The notes under the pieces are model-generated. The model was not told where the DNA came from and searched no databases. It saw nothing but the letters and a program-made list of their open reading frames with translations. The position numbers and the translations under genes are program-made. A DNA stretch of 64,000 bases from Geobacter sp. (lineage in GTDB: Bacteria > Desulfobacterota > Desulfuromonadia > Geobacterales > Geobacteraceae): contig PJFC01000009.1 in assembly GCA_003574885.1 (NCBI GenBank), positions 1-64,000 on the forward strand, in the 5' to 3' direction. Shown here one piece after another: positions 35,771-44,041 of the stretch. How positions within the stretch are numbered: the first letter of the stretch is position 1; each line of letters starts with the position of its first letter.

Positions 35771-36793
35771 TTAAGTTGGTTCTTCCTGTAACCGTGAACA
35801 GACGTTATACAGAAACATGTAAATCCCTAGTAGCCCCTGCTTCGCCTCCGGTGCAGTTACGTCGGTATGAACGCCTTTTGAAGCTACATCATTGAGCCTG
35901 CGGGCAAAGACAGCCAGATAGTCCAACTCAGTTTTCATGAGGTCACGTGACGTGGATTTTTTGAAAGTAACTGATAAGAACTCATGCAAACGATTCAGAT
36001 ATTGTTCATCTCCCAGATCTCGCTCGGCTCCATCCGAACACTTTACAGGCTCTGTTACAGGTGGATAGAAGAAGTCAGCTGCTGCCTTGATAGCGCGTCG
36101 AACTTGTGTGAGAAGAAGTGATAGATCTTCTGGATCATTGGAGTCAATAAGCTGCGCTGCTTTCTGTAACTTGACGTACACATCATCAGAGTGCGCCTTG
36201 AAATAGTTGTTAACGTCGTTATGGATCTGATCTAAGAAACTTTTTGATTTGCTCTGGGCCTGTAATTGACGCTCAATGCGAATTGCATAGTTGAGGCATC
36301 TTGTCTTAATCCGCTCCTTGACCGTGTGAATTGCTTTGATGCGGAGTCGAATCTGTGATTTCCGGCCAGTATATCGATCCGTGAAGGCGGCAGTATCGAA
36401 CTCTCCCATTCCCGGAGGAAGTGCCAAGTCTTGAATGGAACGTTCCCACTGCTCAAGTTCGGGATTTATCTCTCCTACTGCTATGGTAAGTACATTCCTG
36501 GCATCACCATCCTCGCTTGTGCCGAGACTGTAATCGAGGGTGTGGGTATCTATCCAATAGGTAAAAGAATTTTCATACAAGAACTTTTGAGTTTCCTTCT
36601 TTAGGTGATTTGTGTCGTCATACAGAATGCGCATAAATTCCCGGTCAACAGGGTACATCTCCCGTAAAAAGATTGCAGCATATAGGTAGTCGTTGAGGTT
36701 TCTGGCTATACGAAGACATGTCATCGCGGCCTTGTCAACATGCCCGCCTTCAAGGTGCTCATAAACACGTTCAATTGCCGAAGGATAATCCAT
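35771..36793 (-). CDS. Helical protein at head of the PolB operon, abortive-infection-like candidate
   Basis: This 340-aa, almost all-helical protein has an N-terminal helical bundle (residues 1-80; KAAMTCLRIARNLNDYLYA) and a C-terminal segment RRLNDVASKGVHTDVTAPEA. That KGVH-type ending is found in several uncharacterised defence-linked proteins; a HEPN or Abi-type role is only a guess. GGAAA lies upstream of the ATG. It ends 19 bp before the polymerase GTG, so it should be part of the same transcript and could be the sensor or regulator of the polymerase module. Confidence 0.65.
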   Translation of the reverse strand: MDYPSAIERVYEHLEGGHVDKAAMTCLRIARNLNDYLYAAIFLREMYPVDREFMRILYDDTNHLKKETQKFLYENSFTYWIDTHTLDYSLGTSEDGDARNVLTIAVGEINPELEQWERSIQDLALPPGMGEFDTAAFTDRYTGRKSQIRLRIKAIHTVKERIKTRCLNYAIRIERQLQAQSKSKSFLDQIHNDVNNYFKAHSDDVYVKLQKAAQLIDSNDPEDLSLLLTQVRRAIKAAADFFYPPVTEPVKCSDGAERDLGDEQYLNRLHEFLSVTFKKSTSRDLMKTELDYLAVFARRLNDVASKGVHTDVTAPEAKQGLLGIYMFLYNVCSRLQEEPT

Positions 36794-36937
36794 GCTATTT
36801 TCCTAGATTCTCTTGTCCCACTTAGATGTAGCTACTCGCTAAGTCTTAGTCCGTCATCTGCGTGAAACTATGCTCTGATTGTCTGTTGGCGTTCTTCAGC
36901 CACTCACAAAAAAGCTGCCGATCGGCCACAAGACATG

Positions 36938-38284
36938 TCAGTGGTTTCCCGCTGTCTGAGATGACACAAAAAGCGCTGAGATATCAATATCTCCCGCCTT
37001 GGCGGCAATCAGACGTACTTTTTTTGCTTGGAGTGCGTCATGTCCATTAATTTTGACTTTGCTGTATTGACTGGCCGCAACGCCAAAGACTTTTTCCATG
37101 CGGTCAAGGAACGCGGGGCTCATTGCTTCAGGGACGACAATATCCACACGCCGGTCCGGGTGCGAACGCAAAATGTCGTTGAAGTGCTCATCAGCGTTGT
37201 TGAAAGAGTAGCCAACCACAACGATATGCTTTGCCTCCTTCACCCAGTGCGATGCCTGGCTCCAGAGCTCGATATAACGATGTGACAAGATAGGCTTCAA
37301 ACGTAGGGGAGGCACCAGCGCCGGAATGACATGTTTCTGTTGGCGTGGATCTTCATGACGGACATCTGTATTAGGTGCTACGATCTCGCGAATAAAATTG
37401 GCGGGGTCACAATCGAGAATGTTCTCAATTGGCAGGAGGTCTCTGGTGTCCATACGAACATAATCAGCTAATCCGCCGTGGAAGTAGATGGTCTGTGCAT
37501 CGCCGAGCTGGTTTTGCAGAAAAGCGGTGTAGTTAAGCGTGATGGCCCGGAGACCCTGTGGTAGCACGCCGTAGAAAGGTAGGATACCGCTGACGTGTGC
37601 CGCGATCACCTCTCGCTGTTTTGCCACGAGGTAGGCCCACAGCGCCCATGAAATATAGATGTAATTTTTGATGTCCGGCAGTTTTTCGTTGTAAAAGCCG
37701 AGGAATTTCTCGATCAGCAGGGTCTCGATATTCAGCATGTCCGCACCGAGTGCGGCGGCGACTTCGTGCCTTTCAGCAGACAGTCCCAACTTGAGAGTGC
37801 GTTTCAAAACTGTCTTGAAGGTGTCTGAGAGCGAAAGCTTGTGGATATCAAGGATCGAATCGCTGTCGATTAGGTCGTCTGCGTCGGTCGGAAAAACCTC
37901 CCGAATCAGGGCCTCCGTTTCCTCGTCAAGGATGCTGTGTTCAGCTATCGTGGCCAGTTTATTGAAAAGGCGGATAATAAGTTCGCCATGTTTCCTGACA
38001 TGTTCCTGATCCGGAGGTAGGTGCGCAATGGCCTCCTGAACGCGCTGCACCATCGCTTTCTGTTCGTGGGTTTCGCGGGTGGCGATCTTGTCCACAGCGC
38101 GAGCGATCATACTATTGAACGTGAAGCGCAGCCCTGGCAGCATATCCCTAAGGGCGTCGTCTACCGCTTTGCCGGGGCCATCTAGATAGCGAGTGACATC
38201 TGCCAGCAGGGTATTAGCGAGTGGAAAATCAATACCTCCAGTGCGGTCTACCCCTGCGCCGAGAATGAGTAACTTGTCAGTCAT
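36938..38284 (-). CDS. SIR2-like domain protein
   Basis: This 448-aa protein has the N-terminal NAD-binding pattern LLILGAGVDRTGG, a helical insert (about 45-245), then LNYTAFLQNQLG and YFHGGLADY (about 270; the HG of the SIR2 active site) and VVVGYSFNNADEHF (about 375), typical of defence-type SIR2-like proteins that degrade NAD. It follows hsdS by 29 bp with a good Shine-Dalgarno (GGAGGG), so it is probably in the R-M operon. NADase activity is inferred. Whether it belongs to the R-M module or to the PolB operon downstream (144-bp gap) is open. Confidence 0.8.
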   Translation of the reverse strand: MTDKLLILGAGVDRTGGIDFPLANTLLADVTRYLDGPGKAVDDALRDMLPGLRFTFNSMIARAVDKIATRETHEQKAMVQRVQEAIAHLPPDQEHVRKHGELIIRLFNKLATIAEHSILDEETEALIREVFPTDADDLIDSDSILDIHKLSLSDTFKTVLKRTLKLGLSAERHEVAAALGADMLNIETLLIEKFLGFYNEKLPDIKNYIYISWALWAYLVAKQREVIAAHVSGILPFYGVLPQGLRAITLNYTAFLQNQLGDAQTIYFHGGLADYVRMDTRDLLPIENILDCDPANFIREIVAPNTDVRHEDPRQQKHVIPALVPPLRLKPILSHRYIELWSQASHWVKEAKHIVVVGYSFNNADEHFNDILRSHPDRRVDIVVPEAMSPAFLDRMEKVFGVAASQYSKVKINGHDALQAKKVRLIAAKAGDIDISALFVSSQTAGNH

Positions 38285-38313
38285 GCGAACCCTCCATTGA
38301 ATATATTCCCCTG

Positions 38314-39651
38314 TCAGTGTGTCTCAACCGGTCGAGTGCCGAGAATCATTTTTTCGATCTCTTTTTTCCGCTGGAGCAGCTTTTCATTGGCAGTTGTGAT
38401 GTTTGTCAGAATCACTTGCAGCTGGTCCGCAAACCTTTTTTGTACGTCCACCGGAATTTCGGGAAGTCTGATTTCGGCCAGATTCGCGTAGTACATGCGC
38501 TGTTTCACGCCGCCGACACGGTTAAAAGCTACCAGCGCGAGGAAGTAATCCGTCCTCAGTATGAGCGCCATGAAGTCATGCAGAAAACCGCCTTTCAGCC
38601 TCCATACCTGATATTCGGGACTGGTTATCGCATCCTCTGGAACTTCTGGTACGATGCCGAGCGAGCCGACATTGGCGCGTGTGGGGTTATGAAAGAACCA
38701 GTCTTTCTCTATTTTCTTGTACGGCGCGTTGAACTCTTTCCCGACCTGCATGGAGCTCAGAAAAACGCCTTCCTTGTTGTTGACCCCGTAGATGGGCCAT
38801 TCCTTTTCTGGTTCTTCCCAGGGCCTAACGGTTTCGGTGCATTCATTGGTGTAATCGCCCAACCGGATAAAGTCCGGATTTGCAGTAACGAACGCGGCGG
38901 CGCGACCGGCCTTGACATCCCATTGCTGAATATTCTCGTAATTGGCGAGGAACACCTTGGAACGAGTCACCTGGTTAAAGCCTATAGTTTGGTTGATGAG
39001 CCACGAATTGAGTTCTGCCACCAAGGCAGATAAAGCGGTTTCCGCCGATGCTCGTTCCAGTTGCGCAGCCTCCCAATACGCCACAACTTTCTGCTGGATC
39101 GGCAGCGGCGGGATTGGGACTTTAAAACCAAGGAAATCGGATTCCTTGAATCTGTTTCTGCTGATAGCTGCCGATCCAATGGATGCGGCATTCACAGCAC
39201 CAATAATTTTCTTGGTCGTTAAAAGCAGATAGATGTATGTGGGTAGAGCTATTGACTGATCTATTTCAAATTGCGGGAACTCGTTTGAAACATAAAAACC
39301 ATCCAACTCATCAGGAACTACAGCAAACGATTCCTTCCATGCAAACAGCCGGTTATAAATGATTGATCCAGGTTTTAATGGATACAGGTAGTTCGCACTT
39401 TGCTCTTTCCCTAAGACAGTTTCACGATGAAATACCCCCTCGCCATACCATCTGACTCCGGCCATTTTGTATTCGCCTTCGGGGGTAACACGCTCCTTGT
39501 TTTCAAGTTGAGCGGCAAATTTGCACACTGGTAAAAGTTGCCAGCCATCGGGCAGCTTTCCAAAGCGAAGATGAATGGATTCAGGCGTCCACTTTTCAAT
39601 TTCCGACCAGAATATACAGCTTGGCCGCCTGGAGATAGAAGCCGCCATCAT
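38314..39651 (-). CDS. hsdS: Restriction-modification specificity subunit
   Basis: This 445-aa protein has two target-recognition domains, each followed by a conserved helical region; PIPPLPIQQKVVAYWEAAQ (about 180-200) and LPEIPVDVQKRFADQLQVI near the end mark the typical 'P-I/L-P-x-P-I-Q' helix starts. It sets the DNA sequence bound by the methylase-nuclease subunit. It overlaps the nuclease-methylase gene (ATGA). Two in-frame ATG codons lie at its start; I keep the first. Confidence 0.9.
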   Translation of the reverse strand: MMAASISRRPSCIFWSEIEKWTPESIHLRFGKLPDGWQLLPVCKFAAQLENKERVTPEGEYKMAGVRWYGEGVFHRETVLGKEQSANYLYPLKPGSIIYNRLFAWKESFAVVPDELDGFYVSNEFPQFEIDQSIALPTYIYLLLTTKKIIGAVNAASIGSAAISRNRFKESDFLGFKVPIPPLPIQQKVVAYWEAAQLERASAETALSALVAELNSWLINQTIGFNQVTRSKVFLANYENIQQWDVKAGRAAAFVTANPDFIRLGDYTNECTETVRPWEEPEKEWPIYGVNNKEGVFLSSMQVGKEFNAPYKKIEKDWFFHNPTRANVGSLGIVPEVPEDAITSPEYQVWRLKGGFLHDFMALILRTDYFLALVAFNRVGGVKQRMYYANLAEIRLPEIPVDVQKRFADQLQVILTNITTANEKLLQRKKEIEKMILGTRPVETH

Positions 39652-41855
39652 TCAACCTCTCCCGCCACTGCGAATGCCTTGGGATCGGTCAGAAATTCCC
39701 GGTACCACTCCAGACAGGTCTTCTCGCAGTCCGCAGGCTGGCGGTCATTGGGGTAGAGCTCGTTCTGATCCTCATCGCCGGTGGCGGAGATACCGACCTT
39801 CTCGGCCTCGTACATGAAGATGGGGTAGTCGAAACGCTCCTTGAGCAGTTGCCGCGTCTCGGCAATCTGCCGGGTTTCCATCTCCTTCAGGTAGTCCTTG
39901 AGTTCCTTTTGCAGGGCCTTGCGCCGCTCGGCGTCCTTTGCCTGCTTGGCCGATTCGATTTCTCTGCCCAACCGCTCCAGTTCGGCCTGGATTTCGTCGG
40001 TGTACCTGGTTTCGATCTCGGATTTGGCGGCGGAATAGGTGTCGTCGAAACGCTGCTGTTCCTCTTCGGTGAATTTCTGCAGGAAGAGCAAAGAGCATTT
40101 CACACTGGCCCCGGAGCTGATGAAGGTTTCCTGCGGCAAGCTTACCACGGCGCGGAGAAAGGCCCGGTCTTCGGTGAACTCGCGCACATAAGTAAGCGAG
40201 GGGTTGTTGAAGATGCCCTCCGGCAGCACTATGCCGAGGCGGCCGCCGGGTGCGAGCAGGTCGAGGCATCGCTCAATAAATAGCACTTCAGTCTTGATCT
40301 TAGCTGTGTTGCTTTTGGGCAGGTCGAACAGGCTGGCGATGGGTTTGTTAAGCGCTGCCTTCACCCGGTTCTGAGCCTCGCGGTAGAGGTTGCCATACTC
40401 CTTCAGATAACGCTCTTCCGCCGCCGGATTCACCTTGATATCCACCTCCAGAACCTTGTCGGTGGGCTCGACGTTGGCCCCAAAAGGTGGATTGGTGAGG
40501 ATGATATCGAAACGCCCCTCGAAGATACCGTTGACGTTGAGAAAGCCGTCGTGGTGGTGGACGCCGCCGTGGCCGTCGCCGTGCATGATCATATTCATCT
40601 TGCTGGTGCGGGCCATGCGGTCGTTGGCGTCGGTGCCGTAGATGCAACGGTTAGAGAGCTTCCACAGGCGCGAGCCTTCGCGCTTCTGGTCTATGAGGGT
40701 CTGCACCTCGGTGAATTTGTCCTGAAGCTTCTTCGCCCGCTGCTCCTCGGTGAGTGACTTGTCCTTTTCGACTTTAGCCTTGAAAGTATTGTATTCGCGG
40801 TCGGCGTCGGCAAGTACCTTCTCCCGCACGATCTCAAACACGCGGATGAGAAAACCGCCCGAGCCGCTGGCCGGGTCACAGACGATCTCGTCCTCTTGGG
40901 GATCGACCATGTGAACCATGAATTCGACGATGGTGCGCGGGGTGAAAAACTGGCCAATCTCGCCCCGGAAGGTACGACCGAGGAACCGCTCAAAGGCGAC
41001 GCCCTTCACATCCTCACTGGTATCGGATAGATTGTATTTCTCCAACTCCTTGACGATGGCCTCCCCGGTGGCAGGTTTGAGGTTGATGCGCTCGTCATCC
41101 TCGAAAATTTTATCGGTGGCGTAGGCCCGCTTGGTTTCCTGAAATAGGTTGTCGAGCGGATTTTCGGCGATTTGGTTTTTGAGCACATCGACGGTGAACA
41201 GGTTGGTCTTGTTGCGCCGAGTGAGCAGCGACCGTTCCACATAGACCTTGATGAACAGCACCTTCGCGATTTCATCGAAGGCCGCCGCCGGATCTTTCTT
41301 TTCCCGGTTGCGTATGATGTTGTGGCACTTGTGCAGTAGGTCGGCGAACTCCTTTTCCTTGAAGGCGCGGAGTTTGGAGAGCAACTCCTCGATGTCCTTG
41401 TCTGAAGCGTCGCCATGAGGAATGTTCTCTATCTCTTCCGTGTAGCCGGGCACCTTGTCTTTCTTGACCCGCCAGTATTTGGTTTCCCGTGAGTTGTGGG
41501 TGACGAAAAACGGTGTGCCGCAGATGCGGGCGTAGTTTTCACCCTGACTATAGTCTTGTGGCTTGATGGTGACGTTATCAGATTTGCATTCGACGATGAT
41601 GAAGGGGGCGTTATCGTCGGCCTTGTCCTGGGTAGTGCGCCAGATAACAAAGTCCGCACGGGCGGAAGCCGAACCACGGCCAGTCAGGTCCATCTCCTCG
41701 GCGATTTGATCAATGGCAAAACTGTATTCATTAACAAGGACCAGTAAGTATTCCTGGCGTACCGTTTCTTCGGGTGTTTCCACTAACCACTTGCTTCGAA
41801 TGTGGCTCCAGATTTTCCCTTTTTTTTCATCGCGCTTAATTTGTAGCTCACTCAT
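39648..41855 (-). CDS. Fused PD-(D/E)xK nuclease - N6-adenine methyltransferase
   Basis: This 735-aa protein has an N-terminal domain like the start of type I HsdR (PEETVRQEYLLVLVNEY; catalytic D68, E89-C-K91 in VECKS), a linker, and a HsdM-type methyltransferase with SAM motif CDPASGSGGF (about 325) and catalytic NPPF (about 455). A coiled-coil C-terminal part (about 600-680) follows. With a separate HsdS and no helicase, this resembles BcgI-type IIB systems or a nuclease-fused type I M subunit. I chose the ATG at 41855, with GGAG upstream. Adenine methylation plus cleavage by one subunit is inferred from the motifs. Confidence 0.85.
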   Translation of the reverse strand: MSELQIKRDEKKGKIWSHIRSKWLVETPEETVRQEYLLVLVNEYSFAIDQIAEEMDLTGRGSASARADFVIWRTTQDKADDNAPFIIVECKSDNVTIKPQDYSQGENYARICGTPFFVTHNSRETKYWRVKKDKVPGYTEEIENIPHGDASDKDIEELLSKLRAFKEKEFADLLHKCHNIIRNREKKDPAAAFDEIAKVLFIKVYVERSLLTRRNKTNLFTVDVLKNQIAENPLDNLFQETKRAYATDKIFEDDERINLKPATGEAIVKELEKYNLSDTSEDVKGVAFERFLGRTFRGEIGQFFTPRTIVEFMVHMVDPQEDEIVCDPASGSGGFLIRVFEIVREKVLADADREYNTFKAKVEKDKSLTEEQRAKKLQDKFTEVQTLIDQKREGSRLWKLSNRCIYGTDANDRMARTSKMNMIMHGDGHGGVHHHDGFLNVNGIFEGRFDIILTNPPFGANVEPTDKVLEVDIKVNPAAEERYLKEYGNLYREAQNRVKAALNKPIASLFDLPKSNTAKIKTEVLFIERCLDLLAPGGRLGIVLPEGIFNNPSLTYVREFTEDRAFLRAVVSLPQETFISSGASVKCSLLFLQKFTEEEQQRFDDTYSAAKSEIETRYTDEIQAELERLGREIESAKQAKDAERRKALQKELKDYLKEMETRQIAETRQLLKERFDYPIFMYEAEKVGISATGDEDQNELYPNDRQPADCEKTCLEWYREFLTDPKAFAVAGEVE

Positions 41856-41885
41856 CAATTTCTCCAGCCTATATTTTTCATTAAA

Positions 41886-42608
41886 TTACAGTGCTATCAC
41901 TTGCCGACATTTGGGGTAAGCAGAGCATGCCCAGAACCAATCACCCGCATGGGAACCATTCTTCGCCTGGCGCTTCACCATAACTGAAGCACACTTTGGG
42001 CAGACCGGTGCAGCCTCCTCGGGCTTTGCTGGAAGTGGGTCAACCTTTGTCTGTTGAACCGGTTGTACAGTCGGAGGCGCTTGCATGGACATGTCGGATG
42101 CAACAGGGTTGAATGCCAGCTTCAAGGATTCGTTAAGCGTCGCCCGGACATCCTGAATCGCATACGTTCTCTTTGCGGAGAAGTGAACTATCGGAATCTT
42201 GGCAGTTGCCAACGCCTGATCGACGAACGCATCCCGACCGGCCCGGTCTTCACGCCCGTGAGATTGATCGTCCAACTCCACCACGCCGATAACAGCCAAG
42301 TCTGCTGCCGAGCAGATAACAAAATCCAAGTGTTTCTGGTTGCTCTTGTTCAAGGCCGTAGTGCGCTTACTGTTGGATAACCCCTTTGCCGGTTTGACCA
42401 AGTCTCCGAGCCGTACCTTGCCGAATACCCGGAATCGGCTATCGAGAGACTGCTCCAGGACGCCCAGAAATGACCGCTCAGCCGGAGAAAACAGGGTATC
42501 CCTGCTGTCGAAGGCGAGTTCACCGACTTTGGCGGGTTGTTTGGCCTTCAAGGCGGTCAGGACAGCCAGGATTATGACGATAACTGCAACAATGATGAGA
42601 ATATTCAT
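41886..42608 (-). CDS. DUF2726 membrane-anchored protein with zinc ribbon
   Basis: This 240-aa protein has an N-terminal membrane helix (ILIIVAVIVIILAVLTAL), a DUF2726 domain (about 40-160; FVICSAADLAVIGVVELDD fits the nuclease-like DUF2726 fold), a Pro/Gln-rich linker, and a C-terminal topoisomerase-type zinc ribbon (CPKCASVMVKR, then WACSAYPKC). The ATG at 42608 has GGGAG upstream. It ends 30 bp before the nuclease-methylase gene. A role in DNA handling at the membrane is inference. Confidence 0.8.
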   Translation of the reverse strand: MNILIIVAVIVIILAVLTALKAKQPAKVGELAFDSRDTLFSPAERSFLGVLEQSLDSRFRVFGKVRLGDLVKPAKGLSNSKRTTALNKSNQKHLDFVICSAADLAVIGVVELDDQSHGREDRAGRDAFVDQALATAKIPIVHFSAKRTYAIQDVRATLNESLKLAFNPVASDMSMQAPPTVQPVQQTKVDPLPAKPEEAAPVCPKCASVMVKRQAKNGSHAGDWFWACSAYPKCRQVIAL

Positions 42609-42722
42609 TCGTGGCCACTCCCGGTTGGCAAGATTCACTTGCCGCGAATAACAAGCAAAAGCTACACACTCTGATGCCTTTGCATTTCAGTTACGATTTT
42701 GGCGTTGTAATCTCAAAAAAAG

Positions 42723-43679
42723 TTAACGCTGAAGCGGTTCGATCAACAGTGTCCATAGGTACTCTGCTGCGCCTTCTTCAGTAAGCTGTTTTGCTGGTGG
42801 GTTGCCTAAGTGTGGCATGCCGAAAGGTTTGAGATATTGTGTGTATCCATCATTTTCAGCTGAGACTGATTCATTGTATGATTCATCGGTGGTGGCGTCG
42901 GCATTACTGGAGTAGAGAATGCCGCTTGAAAAAGATGATCTGCCGCCATACCAGATTCTACAACCTGTGATCTGCCGCCCTTCACGGTAAATCTTTGCAG
43001 AGAAGTGGCGCAGATCGATGCGTGCCCCTCGCGTTTGGATGCCAGGATTCCGCCTTTCCAGTTCCCGCAGGGACTCCTCGAAGTAATTGCAGATAAAGTT
43101 GAAAGCTTCTTCGAGGAAAACATCCTGATCATGGTCGGAAAATTTCCTGGTGATTCTCAGATTGCTTGTACGAGGAGTATCTACAGTTGAGGGGTGTGAT
43201 AAAGCTGCCGGTCTGGTAGCAGGGGCAGGCGTTACTTGCATCGGAATTTCTCGCACAACTTTTTCGATGGCAGAAGTCACCTCCAGAAAGCCATCGTCAA
43301 GGGTCGGAAACTTTGTAATTGCTCTTCCATCTTTCGTTGCGGCAAGAATCTTTCCGAATGGAGCACCATGCCAGCTGCAGGGGCGTAAAATGACAGGTAT
43401 AACTACGGCCTCGCCCCGTTCATGTCTATCCATCGCTCGCTTCATTTCGATGTCATAGCAATAGTCGGATGCCAGGAAGTCAGCACTGACAAGAAGTAAG
43501 ATTATTTCGGCATCTTCAAGATGGCTGCTGATCTCATGACTGAAATCTCCGCCTGCTCCAATTCGCCGATCATGCCACGTTTCGATCAGCCCTTGTCGCT
43601 TCAAGATGGAAAGATGCTTTTCAAGCTCGTCACGTAGAGATTCATCTGCATGTGAGTAAGAGAAAAAAACTTTTGCCAT
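42723..43679 (-). CDS. TIR domain protein
   Basis: This 318-aa protein starts with a TIR domain (VFFSYSHADESLRDEL; WHDRRIGAGGDF; LLLVSADFLASDYCYDIEM). The Glu at about residue 78 takes the position of the catalytic Glu in NAD-cleaving TIRs. A variable linker follows (TPAPATRPAALSHP), then a domain of about 140 residues with no recognised family (FRKFSDHD...; YGGRSSFSSGILY). It is coupled to the 103-aa protein upstream by a TAATG overlap. A defence effector is likely; the trigger is unknown. Confidence 0.85.
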   Translation of the reverse strand: MAKVFFSYSHADESLRDELEKHLSILKRQGLIETWHDRRIGAGGDFSHEISSHLEDAEIILLLVSADFLASDYCYDIEMKRAMDRHERGEAVVIPVILRPCSWHGAPFGKILAATKDGRAITKFPTLDDGFLEVTSAIEKVVREIPMQVTPAPATRPAALSHPSTVDTPRTSNLRITRKFSDHDQDVFLEEAFNFICNYFEESLRELERRNPGIQTRGARIDLRHFSAKIYREGRQITGCRIWYGGRSSFSSGILYSSNADATTDESYNESVSAENDGYTQYLKPFGMPHLGNPPAKQLTEEGAAEYLWTLLIEPLQR

Positions 43680-43990
43680 TACAGAATCCTTTGCAGCTGA
43701 CTCAGAAAAGCGACAACCTCACCACCGCCAAGGTGGCCTTCCTTGCCGCCATGTTGCTGCCAAAGGTCAAGAATCCGTAGCTCATTCGGATTTGCCTGAC
43801 GTGCTCCTCCGCCAGTGGATGGACAGCCTGCTGATCGGAGCCTTAGATTGACGTCACCTTTTTCGATAATGATTTGGACGCACACACTGCCATTGTCGCT
43901 CTGCTGATCTCTAATTTGGCTGGTAATCCAGTGCTTGTCGGCCTGCGCGAGATCATGCTCTTGATTCCCAATCTTTACTCTTACGGACAT
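43679..43990 (-). CDS. Small partner protein of the TIR gene
   Basis: This 103-aa protein has strands VRVKIGNQEHDL and VCVQIIIEKGDVNLRL, a Gly-rich stretch (STGGGARQ) and a C-terminal helix. Its stop and the TIR start overlap by one base (TAATG), so the two are translated together. No family recognised. It could sense or regulate the TIR effector; that is inference from the coupling. Confidence 0.7.
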   Translation of the reverse strand: MSVRVKIGNQEHDLAQADKHWITSQIRDQQSDNGSVCVQIIIEKGDVNLRLRSAGCPSTGGGARQANPNELRILDLWQQHGGKEGHLGGGEVVAFLSQLQRIL

Positions 43991-44041
43991 TTGACCCTCC
44001 TAGAGCAGCAATGTGTTGAACCTACATAGAATTCTGGCTGG

